Below are positions 1 through 8,989 of a DNA stretch of 60,151 nucleotides, in pieces (within the stretch, counting starts at the first letter, position 1; the number at the start of each line of letters is the position of its first letter). The notes under the pieces are model-generated. The model saw nothing but the letters and a program-made list of their open reading frames with translations, did not search any database and was not told where the DNA came from. The DNA is taken from contig CAYFUT010000011.1 of NCBI GenBank assembly GCA_964346395.1, positions 1 to 60,151 on the forward strand, given 5' to 3'. This DNA comes from CAYFUT01 sp964346395. Lineage in GTDB: Bacteria > Bacillota > Halanaerobiia > Halobacteroidales > Halobacteroidaceae. Made by a program: the position numbers and the translations under genes.

Positions 1-9
1 ATACAAAAA

Positions 10-34
10 CCACAGGCTGATTAACAGCCTGTGG
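10..34 (-). terminator. Rho-independent terminator after the small lipoprotein gene
   Basis: A perfect 10-bp stem (CCACAGGCTG / CAGCCTGTGG) encloses a 5-nt loop. Read on the minus strand it is followed by TTTTTGT. It lies about 60 nt beyond the stop codon of the lipoprotein gene. Confidence 0.85.
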
Positions 35-97
35 TGGTTTCCTTGATTATAATTTAAAACTAATTCTAATGATATTTGTGCTGCCAGTCTAAAACTC

Positions 98-493
98 TTA
101 TTTATCTACTGTCCATTCTACTTTATACCCAGAGTTATTGTAATATCTAGCAGTCAGTACTTTCTCTTCCTGCTGCCGCGTATAACTATAAGTAGTATCA
201 TAATCCGGATAATACTCTTCCATATCTCCTACTTCTAACTGCAGATAAGCAGTTTTACCTTCACTAAGAGCAAATCCCTGCGAATAAGTCTGACCTGGTT
301 TTAATTCTACCTCTTTAATTACCATCATACTACTCCCTGGGTCTGCCTCATCATGTAAATGCAAAGTAAAAATTGCCGTTACATCAGCATCATTCTGAAC
401 TCGATACATAAATTTATCTGCTTCTTCTATACTGCATCCTACTGTAAAAACCACTAGCAATAACAGTAAACTTACTAGCCTTATTTTTTTCAT
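98..493 (-). CDS. Small secreted lipoprotein of unknown function
   Basis: The protein has about 131 residues: a basic N-terminus, a hydrophobic stretch and a lipobox ending in VGC, so it is predicted to be lipid-anchored on the outer face of the membrane. The mature part is short and acidic, without a domain I recognise. The ATG at 493 is preferred because GAGGAG lies 8 nt upstream; a GTG three codons earlier sits on top of that site. It is followed by its own terminator and may be read through from the c-di-GMP protein upstream. Function cannot be assigned. Confidence 0.7.
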   Translation of the reverse strand: MKKIRLVSLLLLLVVFTVGCSIEEADKFMYRVQNDADVTAIFTLHLHDEADPGSSMMVIKEVELKPGQTYSQGFALSEGKTAYLQLEVGDMEEYYPDYDTTYSYTRQQEEKVLTARYYNNSGYKVEWTVDK

Positions 494-547
494 CTTTCTC
501 ACTCCTCTTGTAGTTCACTGGGATTTTTCTAGCAAAGGCTCTTAAAT

Positions 548-3544
548 CTAATTATCACTTTCTATTATTTCTACAAAATGTTCTACCAGTTCCGGATCAA
601 ATTGACTTCCAGCACATGCCTTTAACTCTTCTAAGGCTGCTTCTTGCGACACTGCCTCTTTATAAGACCTTCCATTGGTCATTACATCATAGGCATCTAC
701 AATAGTTATAATTCGCGATAAAAGCGGAATCTCTTTTCCCGCTAATCCCCAGGGGTAGCCCGTACCATCCCATCTTTCATGGTGGTGTAATATTTCCTTT
801 GCTGCGTGTGAAAACTCTTCAGTTGCAGAAGCTATTCGATAACCGGTTTCCGGATGTTCCTGGATGGTTTGCCATTCTTCTGCCGTCAACTTTCTCGGTT
901 TATTTAAAATTTCACTAGGTATTATTGTCTTTCCCACATCATGTAGAGTAGCCAATAAAGATAGTTTATCCAATTCCGGCTGAGTTAAATTAAGCTTTTC
1001 CCCCATTAAAAAGGCTAATTTCTGCATTCGCCAGGCATGTTCCTCTGTTTCATTGCTCTTTTCTCCCAAGGTATTAAGTAAGGCCTTTACTATATGACTT
1101 TTAGTACTGCGACTCTCATCAAGTTTATTCTTATACATTCTTTCTTCCGCTATATTTAGCACTTCGTAAATATCTCGATCAATTTGATCTTTGGTCGCCA
1201 CTCCTAAGGCAATGGAAACGGGAATCCCTTCTCCTTCTGTTTCTCGACATAATTTATCTATCCGTTCGTGTATATCTTCCCCGTCTTTCTTTTTGGTCTG
1301 CGGCAGTAAAATTACAAATTCGTCCCCTCCCCATCGGGCAATTATATCTTCTTTTCGGCAGGCTGCCTGTAAAATTTCAGCTGTTCGAATTAAAATTTGA
1401 TCTCCCTGCTCATGACCGTAAGTATCATTTATTATCTTCAAACCGTTTAAATCGGCCATAATTAGACTAATAGGTAGTTGTCTTTCTACATCTAACCGTT
1501 TAATTTCTTCCTCTAAATACGTCCGGTTATAAAGATCAGTCAAATTATCATGGAAGCTTATATATTTGATCTTCTCCTCCTTTTGCTTCCGCTCAGTTAT
1601 ATCCCGAGACGCCGCATAAATTAAATCCCCCTGTGGATGAGACCGCCATTCTAAATAGCGGTAATCTCCCTGTTTAGTCTGAAAGCGATTTACAAAGTTT
1701 AATACCTGCTTCTGGTCTTCCAATTGAGCTATTGCTTTTTGAGTATCTTCTCTGTCCTCCGGATGAACATAGTTAACAAATTTACTTTCTTCTAGTTCTT
1801 CTACCGTATAGCCCAATACTTCCTCCCAAGCTTGATTAAGTTTGACAAAATGTCCATCAGTATCAGCAATACATAATAAATCAGGTGTGACATTGAAAAA
1901 TGTTTCTAAGTCTCTCCTTCTTTTCTCCAAAGCCTGTTCAACCTGTTTACGATCAGTAATATCGGAAACAAATCCTTCAATGATAAACGTACCGCCTGAT
2001 TGTTCCCTGCTTATCCGCGCATCCATCTCCAGCCAGACGAAACTACCATCCACTTGCCGGGCTTGATAAACAAAATCACTTATTTTTCCTTTTTGCTGTA
2101 ACTGAGTAATGAATTCTTTTCGCCGTTCCTGATTAACATACAGATCTTTACTTAATTTTTCATAATGCTGAAAAACTTCTTCTTCACTAGCACACCCCAA
2201 CATTTTTACTAACGCAGGGTTAGCAGACAATATCTTCCCCTGAGATGTAGTGCGGAAAATTCCCATTGGCGATTCAGTCACTAAAGTTCTATACCTCTCT
2301 TCACTTATTCTTAACAACTGCTGATGCCGGTACTTTTCTGTAATATCTTTAAAAACCAACACTACCCCCGTAATATCTCCCTGTACATCTTGAATAGGAG
2401 CAGCACTATCTGTAATTTGATATTCCTCTCCAGTTTTTGAGGTTAAAACTGTATCATTCGCTAACCCACTAATTTGGCCCGAAGCCAATACTTTATCAAC
2501 CGGATTTACTACTCGTTCTCCTGTAGCAGCATCAGTAATTGAAAATACTTCTTTTAATTGCTTACCTTCTGCTTTTTCTCTTTTCCAGCCTGTAAGTCGT
2601 TCTGCTTCTGCATTCATCCGAGTAATATATCCTTCAGCATCAGTTACCATTACTCCATCTCCAATTGCCTGCAGGGTCTGGGATAAGTTTTCTTTACTTT
2701 TTCGCAATTTAGCTTCTTTCTGCTGGTAATTAGCAATTAAATTCTGTAATTTTTCCTTCATAATAACAAAAGCCTGCGTTAGAGATCCAATCTCATCGTC
2801 TCTCCGCAGTAAATAAGGCGGCATTTCCTCAGTCAAATCTCCTTCGGCAATCAACTTAGCATATCCAGTAACTGCTTTTATCGGCTTTGTAATATACTGC
2901 GCTACCAGATACGTAATTAACAAAGCTGCTGCCAAAATCAACAAACTAATAATTATTATCTGCTGCCGCATTGCTGCTAATATAGCCTGTAGATCATTGG
3001 TATAAAGGCCGGTACCTACTATCCAGCCCCAAGGCTCAAATTTCTTTACGTAGGAGAGCTTAGGTTCAGTTCGATCTTCATCTTCATAATACTGCCAATA
3101 ATAATTAATAAAACCAGCTTCCTTATCTTCTGTTACCTGAGTAGCCTGCTGAAAAATAAAATTCCCTTTCTGATCCTGAACATTAGTCACATCTGTTCCT
3201 TCTAATTCCGACTGCAGAGGATGCATAATCATTTCTTCATCTTCAGTTTGCAGCCAGAAATAATTTCTTTCTTCGGGACCTAAGCGCAAATTTCTAACTT
3301 CTTCCTGAGCTCTTTGTTTTGCCGTCTGGACAGAAAGTTTTTCCCTTTCTGCCAACCCGTAATAATAATCTATAGTTTTTACCGCTGAATCAATCAAATA
3401 CTTCAATTGCCTTCTGCGCTCGCGGTATAAATTTTTTTCTAATTTATTTTGAGTATAAATAGCCAGGGTAGAAATAACACCGACAACTAATAAAATAATA
3501 AATAAAAATAATTTTCCCTTCAGCCCTTGATATAATCTGTTCAT
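548..3544 (-). CDS. Membrane sensor with Cache, HAMP, three PAS, GGDEF and HD-GYP domains
   Basis: About 998 residues. Order: transmembrane helix (~15-33), extracellular single-Cache sensor (~40-190), second helix (~198-220), HAMP (~220-272), PAS domains near 290-400, 420-535 and 545-655, GGDEF (~665-825) and HD-GYP (~830-998). The active-site GGDEF motif is intact near residue 743, and the HD pair and GTGYP motif of the phosphodiesterase near 870 and 932 are intact. The protein could therefore both make and degrade c-di-GMP in response to an external ligand. The ATG at 3544 is chosen over a GTG at 3553 because GGAAAGGAA lies about 9 nt before the ATG. No target gene is identifiable nearby. 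Confidence 0.92.
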   Translation of the reverse strand: MNRLYQGLKGKLFLFIILLVVGVISTLAIYTQNKLEKNLYRERRRQLKYLIDSAVKTIDYYYGLAEREKLSVQTAKQRAQEEVRNLRLGPEERNYFWLQTEDEEMIMHPLQSELEGTDVTNVQDQKGNFIFQQATQVTEDKEAGFINYYWQYYEDEDRTEPKLSYVKKFEPWGWIVGTGLYTNDLQAILAAMRQQIIIISLLILAAALLITYLVAQYITKPIKAVTGYAKLIAEGDLTEEMPPYLLRRDDEIGSLTQAFVIMKEKLQNLIANYQQKEAKLRKSKENLSQTLQAIGDGVMVTDAEGYITRMNAEAERLTGWKREKAEGKQLKEVFSITDAATGERVVNPVDKVLASGQISGLANDTVLTSKTGEEYQITDSAAPIQDVQGDITGVVLVFKDITEKYRHQQLLRISEERYRTLVTESPMGIFRTTSQGKILSANPALVKMLGCASEEEVFQHYEKLSKDLYVNQERRKEFITQLQQKGKISDFVYQARQVDGSFVWLEMDARISREQSGGTFIIEGFVSDITDRKQVEQALEKRRRDLETFFNVTPDLLCIADTDGHFVKLNQAWEEVLGYTVEELEESKFVNYVHPEDREDTQKAIAQLEDQKQVLNFVNRFQTKQGDYRYLEWRSHPQGDLIYAASRDITERKQKEEKIKYISFHDNLTDLYNRTYLEEEIKRLDVERQLPISLIMADLNGLKIINDTYGHEQGDQILIRTAEILQAACRKEDIIARWGGDEFVILLPQTKKKDGEDIHERIDKLCRETEGEGIPVSIALGVATKDQIDRDIYEVLNIAEERMYKNKLDESRSTKSHIVKALLNTLGEKSNETEEHAWRMQKLAFLMGEKLNLTQPELDKLSLLATLHDVGKTIIPSEILNKPRKLTAEEWQTIQEHPETGYRIASATEEFSHAAKEILHHHERWDGTGYPWGLAGKEIPLLSRIITIVDAYDVMTNGRSYKEAVSQEAALEELKACAGSQFDPELVEHFVEIIESDN

Positions 3545-3752
3545 GATTGTCACTTCCTTTCCCCCAGCAGATAAATTAAAAAACTTTTTAATTATTTTTT
3601 AAACAAGTTTAAATAATCTCTTTTTTTAATTATACTATAAAAAATACATATTTTCAGCCGGAAATTTAAAAAATATAAAAAAATATTTCTAATTTTAATA
3701 TTTAATAATAATTATTACAATATCTAAATTTAATTATATTTTTTGAACTAGA

Positions 3753-3782
3753 AAAGCCGTCCTCTTTAAAGAGGACGGCTTT
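3753..3782 (-). terminator. Terminator of the PTS/mannosidase operon
   Basis: A 12-bp perfect stem (AAAGCCGTCCTC / GAGGACGGCTTT) has a 6-nt loop. It lies just past the HPr stop codon, with T-rich sequence following on the minus strand, and marks the end of the PTS operon. Confidence 0.85.
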
Positions 3783-3796
3783 AGTTAACACATTAT

Positions 3797-4060
3797 TTAT
3801 TTCCCAAAATTATTTTTTACTAATTCCTCTAAATTACTTACTGCTTCTTGAGCATCAACACCATCAGCCTGAATTGTAATTTCTGTTCCCTGTTCTACCC
3901 CTAAACTCAAAAGCCCCATGATGCTTTTGGCATTAACTTCACTATCCTCACTAATTACTTTGATTTCTGATTCATATTCAGCTGCCTGTTCTACAAATAA
4001 TGAAGCTGGTCTTGCGTGTAGTCCAGTTTCACTTTTTATTTTAACTGTTTTTTCTATCAC
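3797..4060 (-). CDS. ptsH: HPr phosphocarrier protein of the PTS
   Basis: 87 residues. His15, in the motif GLHARPA, is the residue phosphorylated by Enzyme I. Ser46, in AKSIMGLLSLG, is the site used by HPr kinase in Firmicutes, so both flux and catabolite signalling should be possible. The start is GTG with GGTGGAGGG 7 nt upstream; a nearby ATG is out of frame. It is the last gene of the operon, 22 bp after the mannosidase. No Enzyme I gene is present, so this HPr must work with an EI encoded elsewhere. It could be the general HPr or an operon-dedicated copy. Confidence 0.93.
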   Translation of the reverse strand: MIEKTVKIKSETGLHARPASLFVEQAAEYESEIKVISEDSEVNAKSIMGLLSLGVEQGTEITIQADGVDAQEAVSNLEELVKNNFGK

Positions 4061-4082
4061 CGGTCATCCCTCCACCAATAGT

Positions 4083-6743
4083 TTATAACTGTAATTTCAA
4101 ATTAATAATCTCATTACTCTTTAATTCAGAAAGTAAAACTTTATTTCCTTTAATCTCTACTTTAGAATTAGTTACTGTTTGTTCATTCAAATTAACTTCC
4201 TTCACCCCGCTAAAGAAATCAGCATTAAATTCAAGTTCAACTTCCATCTGTTTTTCCGCTAGGGGGTTATAAGCCCGCCAGATTATAGCTGCTTCCCGTT
4301 CTGCTTTTTTAATAGCACTAGTAGCTACTACTCCCTGATCAACCTGCAGCAACTGCCAACTATCAGCTAGAATAGATTCCGGTTCAGTTGTCTCATCTAG
4401 CGGAGAAATATATTCCTCAGTAGTTTCTTCAACAACCGCCTGCAACGGAGCCGTATAACTAGAAGCTGTCTGGGGAATACTGCCTATTTTATAATCGCCT
4501 TTATGCGGTTTGAAAGCATACTCTACTTCAAATTCCCCTTTCAATTGAGCATCAGGCGTAGGTATATGCACTCCAGAGCGGCGGCCGGGGCGATTACCCA
4601 AATCACGTTTGCCCAAATAATCAACCCCGCTCAATAAAGTCAAAGCTATCTGCGGCTGATCCTGGTTTGAAATTTCATACTGAGGCAGCCCCCGATTAAA
4701 GACTGCTAACCCCCGTTTTCCATCAGTTACTTCTACATACTTCTGTTGGGGGAAAATAGGATAATATTTTTCGTGCCAATCTTTTTCTTCCCACGTCTCA
4801 GTTTCTGAAAAACAATTCTTCCGCTCTATAGCTCCAAATTGATTATCAGCTAAATGAGTTGAGGTCGTCAACTGCGGATCAAATAAAGCTCGAATTCGAT
4901 GGTTCTCTACTTGATTATCAATTACTGTACGCACCTCAATACGGTCAAGCTGTCGATAAAGAGTTACATGACTTTTAATCGTACAAGTTTTATATTCTTC
5001 AGCCCTTTCTTTTTTAGTTGTAGTCACGGGGCAATCCAGTTTATGAGTAATACAGATAGTACCCCGCACCGGACCATTTTCTATTAGCTCCCACTGGGCA
5101 GGCTTATTTTCAGTAGTAAGCACCTGATCATTCTCCGGCGGCGAATAATCATATTCATCGCCTGCATTTCCACTTTCCTCAAATATATTTAACCGATCAT
5201 ATTCTACTCCTCGCGCTTTATCTCGCACCTGCAGAGTACCATCTGATTTGATTTTTACCTGAAAATATTGATTTTCTAAAGTATTATCACCGGCAATCTC
5301 CGACAGGTCTGCAGCCGGAGCTGCTTTTTGATTTATATAATAAGTTTGATAACCATAACCGGAAAATTCAGCCACAAAATTTAGCTTAATCTTTTGATAA
5401 TATTCATCTTCTGACTTGGAAAACACATCGACACCAGTATCCGCCAAATTTACTTCTTCTTGACTCAAGATCTGATACGGAATTTCTCTTCCTCCTTTAT
5501 CCGTCAAACAAAATTGATCATCTTGTACATAAACAGTAGCCTCTACTACATCAGTTCGCGCCTGAGCAAGAGGGTTAAATACTACTAGCGGTTTACCAGC
5601 TTGTTCCTTGAAATCTATTCGAGCTAATAAATAGCCCAGTTTATCAGTTAAAATAGTCTCTCCAATCTGCTGTGACCATTCGTACCGCTGCTTTATTTCG
5701 CGGTGAATTTCATCAGTACAAACCGAACAGAGAGAATCATGAGCCTGGTTTTCAAGCTGATACTTCCAGCCTTTATTAATAATTTCATTGCCGTATTCTT
5801 CACCAGCCAAATAAGCCAGAGAAGAAATAGGTTCTACATATTTTGCATACAGATTCTGCGCCGCAAAATTATCCTGTTTGATATCCATTCGAGTTCCCTC
5901 AATACTGGCATGAACCCGGCCGAATTCCGCCTTTCTAAATTCCCCTTGATAACTTTCTAATTCAGCCGTTTCTTCTTTAACGCTATCTATATAATCTCGC
6001 AGACTGCTCATCTTAAGTTCAATATCTTGATCTTGATAATGATCATTTAAATTAGCAATGATTTCCGGCAGTTCTTCAGTTACAGTATCCTGATCTGCTC
6101 CGCAAAGAAGTAATAAATGTTGAGCAGCCGTCCGCTCCCCCAATTGATTGAGATTTTTCTCAATTTCTTCTATATCCTCTTCTAAATTACCACTTAGATA
6201 CATTGCATTGCCGTAACCTAAAGGCATAGTGGAAGCTAAAACACTACTGTTGTCTAGTCCTTCCCATTCAAATTCAATCTGATTGACATCATCCCGAGAA
6301 ACCCCGCGATACATTAAGGTACTATCTATTTCAAATCCATCTAAAATTTGCGGTATCTGAGCTGAAAATCCAAAAGAATCAGGTAAATATCCAATATTCA
6401 TTATTTTGCCAAAACGTTCCCCGATTAATTGTCCTACTAATAGATTACGGACTAAAGCTTCTCCACTGGGAATGAAAGTGTCCGGCTGCACATACCACGG
6501 GCCAACTTTCAACTTCCCGCTGCTGATTAGCTGCTTTAGCCTTTCTTCTGCTTCCGGTTTTACTTCTAAATAGTCTTCTAGCAGGGATGTCTGCCCATCC
6601 AGCATAAATGTGCCGTAATCTTCTTCAGTTTCTAAAACTTCCATTAATTCATCCATAAACTCTATTAAGCGGACTCGAAATTCTTGATATGTCTTATGCC
6701 ATTCCCTATCCCAATGTGTATGATCTACTACATGTAAATCCAT
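4083..6743 (-). CDS. mngB: GH38 alpha-mannosidase, probable mannosylglycerate hydrolase
   Basis: 886 residues, the usual size for MngB-type GH38 enzymes. The zinc-site motif HTHWDRE is at residues 8-14, the catalytic Asp is in GYLPDSFGFS, a second metal-site motif is in NQAHDSLC, and VGPWYVQPDT follows the E. coli MngB pattern closely. GH38 enzymes of this type hydrolyse phosphorylated mannosyl-glycerate after PTS import. Placement between EIIC and HPr supports an intracellular phospho-glycoside substrate. RBS GGGGAGG precedes the ATG. Mannosylglycerate is a compatible solute, which would suit a halophile, but the substrate is inferred from family and context, and other mannosides remain possible. 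Confidence 0.85.
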   Translation of the reverse strand: MDLHVVDHTHWDREWHKTYQEFRVRLIEFMDELMEVLETEEDYGTFMLDGQTSLLEDYLEVKPEAEERLKQLISSGKLKVGPWYVQPDTFIPSGEALVRNLLVGQLIGERFGKIMNIGYLPDSFGFSAQIPQILDGFEIDSTLMYRGVSRDDVNQIEFEWEGLDNSSVLASTMPLGYGNAMYLSGNLEEDIEEIEKNLNQLGERTAAQHLLLLCGADQDTVTEELPEIIANLNDHYQDQDIELKMSSLRDYIDSVKEETAELESYQGEFRKAEFGRVHASIEGTRMDIKQDNFAAQNLYAKYVEPISSLAYLAGEEYGNEIINKGWKYQLENQAHDSLCSVCTDEIHREIKQRYEWSQQIGETILTDKLGYLLARIDFKEQAGKPLVVFNPLAQARTDVVEATVYVQDDQFCLTDKGGREIPYQILSQEEVNLADTGVDVFSKSEDEYYQKIKLNFVAEFSGYGYQTYYINQKAAPAADLSEIAGDNTLENQYFQVKIKSDGTLQVRDKARGVEYDRLNIFEESGNAGDEYDYSPPENDQVLTTENKPAQWELIENGPVRGTICITHKLDCPVTTTKKERAEEYKTCTIKSHVTLYRQLDRIEVRTVIDNQVENHRIRALFDPQLTTSTHLADNQFGAIERKNCFSETETWEEKDWHEKYYPIFPQQKYVEVTDGKRGLAVFNRGLPQYEISNQDQPQIALTLLSGVDYLGKRDLGNRPGRRSGVHIPTPDAQLKGEFEVEYAFKPHKGDYKIGSIPQTASSYTAPLQAVVEETTEEYISPLDETTEPESILADSWQLLQVDQGVVATSAIKKAEREAAIIWRAYNPLAEKQMEVELEFNADFFSGVKEVNLNEQTVTNSKVEIKGNKVLLSELKSNEIINLKLQL

Positions 6744-6763
6744 AATAACCTCCCCAATTAATT

Positions 6764-6803
6764 AATCTCCAGCCAGGTCCAATTAAACACCTGACTGGAG
6801 ATT
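6764..6803 (-). other. Intercistronic hairpin between EIIC and mannosidase genes
   Basis: A 15-bp stem with one mismatch has an approximately 10-nt loop. No T-run follows, so it is more likely an mRNA processing or stability element, or a partial attenuator, than a full terminator. It could set the ratio of permease to hydrolase. Confidence 0.55.
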
Positions 6804-6807
6804 GTAT

Positions 6808-7845
6808 TTAGCTATTTCCGTTTAAATCAAGTCCTTCAAATTGATCATCTGCTTCTACCTCTGGTTCATCTTTCAACACAATTACTAATCCTGTAGCTAC
6901 TAGTGTGCCCACTGCAATTGACAGTACTGCCAACAAAGAAGAATGTGGGAACAGCGGAATTGAAATGAAACCGCCGCCGGGAATATTAGCTTCCACGCCA
7001 AAGCCCATCATCATTGCTCCTCCGACAGCCCCGCCGACAGTAATAGACGGAATTACAGATAAAGGATCAGCTACCGCAAATGGAATAGCTGTTTCCGTAA
7101 ATCCAACAGCTCCTGTACAGAGGGCAGGAATTCCATTTTCATATTCAACTTCCGTAAATTTATGCGGAGCCAACCGTGTAGCTAAAAACATGGAAAGAGG
7201 CGGTACCATTATTCCTGCAAAAGCAGCTGCATTCGGTTCATATACCCCTTCCCCAAACATACCAATTACAAAAGTCAAGGCCGCCTTATTAAGCGGACCA
7301 CCCATATCAAAAGCCAGCATAGCCCCTAAAATACCGCCTAGTAAAGCCGCATTAGCTCCTGTCAGTCCTTCTAGAAAACTATTTAATCCTTGCTGCATTG
7401 CTCCTAATGGAACTCCAACAACCATCATTATTCCACCAGCAATTACAGTACCGCCCAGAGGAATAAACATCATCGGTTTTAATTCTTCAATGTAGGAATG
7501 AAACGGCACTTTTTTTAACTGCTCTACAACCCAACCTGCTAAAAAACCAGCTAAAATACCGCCTATAAAGCCAGCATTCTGTTTGCGAGCTACTAAACCA
7601 GCTAAAAACCCCGGCCCAATCCCCGGTTTATCAGCTATAGAATAAGATAAATAACCGGCCAGCACCGGCACAATCATTGAATAACCAAGATTCCCTAATT
7701 CCGCCAGCCAATCAGCTTTAATCCCAAACTCACCCAGTACAGTATTTAAAGCTAAACAAAGACCGCCAGCTACTACAAAAGGAATCATATACGAGACACC
7801 AGTCATTAAATGATTCTTAATTTTAGTTAATTTTTCTTTAGTCAT
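6808..7845 (-). CDS. PTS fructose-family EIIC membrane component (mannosylglycerate-type)
   Basis: About 345 residues, strongly hydrophobic with 8-10 predicted membrane segments. The conserved GGPLNKAA and GFTETAIPFA stretches are typical of fructose-family EIIC proteins. It forms the translocation channel that passes the sugar to the EIIB phosphate donor. In E. coli MngA these domains are fused; here EIIA, EIIB and EIIC are separate genes in one operon. The ATG at 7845 lies 6 nt after GGAGGG; the longer reading starts at a TTG touching the RBS and is rejected. Specificity rests on the adjacent GH38 gene. Confidence 0.88.
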   Translation of the reverse strand: MTKEKLTKIKNHLMTGVSYMIPFVVAGGLCLALNTVLGEFGIKADWLAELGNLGYSMIVPVLAGYLSYSIADKPGIGPGFLAGLVARKQNAGFIGGILAGFLAGWVVEQLKKVPFHSYIEELKPMMFIPLGGTVIAGGIMMVVGVPLGAMQQGLNSFLEGLTGANAALLGGILGAMLAFDMGGPLNKAALTFVIGMFGEGVYEPNAAAFAGIMVPPLSMFLATRLAPHKFTEVEYENGIPALCTGAVGFTETAIPFAVADPLSVIPSITVGGAVGGAMMMGFGVEANIPGGGFISIPLFPHSSLLAVLSIAVGTLVATGLVIVLKDEPEVEADDQFEGLDLNGNS

Positions 7846-7928
7846 TATCAACCCTCCTAAATAATTAATTATTAAGTATAAACTTATAAACTATCATTAA
7901 TCCCTAATCCCCTTTAAGCTAATAGAAG

Positions 7929-8240
7929 TTAATCTGCTTTATCAAGAGCAGCTTTTAGAACTTCCTGTGGATTTTCGATTGGAGCACTAACTGCTACTTC
8001 ATAAATCGGTTTACCTGTAAACCGATCTCGATTATCTACATTTTTATCTGCTGCCAAAATCACCACTACTGCTTCTTCTACATCCTCAGCAGTTAATTTA
8101 TTTTCTACTCCCATTGCTCCCTGCTGTTCTACTTTAATCTCTAATCCATCAGTATTGGCGACTGTTTTTTCCAGTGCATTAGCCGCCATACTAGTATGCG
8201 CTACTCCGGTAGGACAGGAAGTCACGGCCACAATTTTCAT
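7929..8240 (-). CDS. PTS fructose-family EIIB component
   Basis: 103 residues. The phospho-accepting Cys9 lies in the P-loop CPTGVAHT, the hallmark of fructose-type EIIB proteins. It transfers phosphate from EIIA to the incoming sugar bound by EIIC. RBS GGGGGGTG lies 7 nt before the ATG. It sits 77 bp before EIIC and 145 bp after EIIA, consistent with cotranscription. Confidence 0.9.
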   Translation of the reverse strand: MKIVAVTSCPTGVAHTSMAANALEKTVANTDGLEIKVEQQGAMGVENKLTAEDVEEAVVVILAADKNVDNRDRFTGKPIYEVAVSAPIENPQEVLKAALDKAD

Positions 8241-8322
8241 TTTCTTTCACCCCCCTTAACATAGTGGAATTCTCATCAAAGATACTAGCTTCGCTTTGCC
8301 CTTACTCCTTTCTCCCCCCAGA

Positions 8323-8361
8323 GATTAGTCTTTTCCCGGCTGAAAAACACCTGATTTAGCC
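8323..8361. repeat. Relic copy of the palindromic element found at 41746-41976
   Basis: This 39-bp piece contains GATTAGTC-TTTTCC followed by GCTGAA-AACACCTGATTTAGCC. It matches segments from the left arm and right end of the large palindrome at 41.7-42.0 kb, with the middle missing. Its end CTGATTTAGCC is the exact reverse complement of that element's left end. It lies in the EIIA-EIIB spacer. Confidence 0.55.
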
Positions 8362-8385
8362 AACAAGTCTTCATTAGCTGGCTTG

Positions 8386-8838
8386 TTAGTCCTCACCCAA
8401 TAATTCTATTACTTGCTCTGGTAAATCAGCAGCTAACAAGCTTTCTACAAATTCCTCTTCCATTAACCGGCCAGAAATAGTTGATAGAATTTGGATATGA
8501 GCTTGATTAGCCTTATCAGCTGGAATAGCTAACATAATTACTAACTTTACCGGTTGATCATCCATTGCATTCCAGTTAACCGGCTGATCTAATTTACCTA
8601 CTGCAATGCTGATCTCTCGCACTGCAGTTGACTTACAGTGTGGAATAGCTACCCCTTGCCCAAATCCAGTTGTTCCTTCAGCTTCTCGGTCTAGAATAGC
8701 CTGTTTAAACTGAGCTCGAGAAGTAATTTTATCTTCGGCTGCCAATAAATTGGCTAGCTCAGCAATTACTTCTTCTTGTGTTTCTCCCTTCAGCGCAAGA
8801 TCAATCAAACTTTTATTTATTAATTTAGAAATATCCAT
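8386..8838 (-). CDS. PTS fructose-family EIIA component
   Basis: 150 residues forming a PTS_EIIA_2 domain. The phosphorylated His67 lies in GVAIPHCKS. It takes phosphate from HPr and passes it to EIIB. It is the first structural gene of the operon, starting 152 bp downstream of the PRD regulator gene, with GGAGGCG as RBS. A similar EIIA domain is fused to the C-terminus of the regulator, so the two could compete for the same phosphate. Confidence 0.9.
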   Translation of the reverse strand: MDISKLINKSLIDLALKGETQEEVIAELANLLAAEDKITSRAQFKQAILDREAEGTTGFGQGVAIPHCKSTAVREISIAVGKLDQPVNWNAMDDQPVKLVIMLAIPADKANQAHIQILSTISGRLMEEEFVESLLAADLPEQVIELLGED

Positions 8839-8889
8839 CAGCTGTCGCCTCCAATCTCAAGTTATTTTCTTTTTTTATCTTACAAATTT

Positions 8890-8895
8890 ATTATA
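8890..8895 (-). promoter_or_regulatory. Candidate -10 box upstream of the PTS structural genes
   Basis: TATAAT on the minus strand lies about 50 nt before the EIIA start in very AT-rich sequence. The -35 region 17 bp upstream is weak, which would suit an activator-dependent promoter controlled by the neighbouring PRD regulator. Confidence 0.35.
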
Positions 8896-8989
8896 GCAAT
8901 TTTTTATTATTTTTTCATTCTTTAATGTTTATAGCTTTTCCGGAATAAAAAAGATAAATTTAAACAATTACTTTATAGTTAATTATAAT

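Noticed and set aside
6905..7495. 196-codon plus-strand frame opposite the EIIC gene
   Set aside because: It is a shadow of the EIIC coding sequence, with low-complexity Pro/Ala/Ile composition and no RBS.
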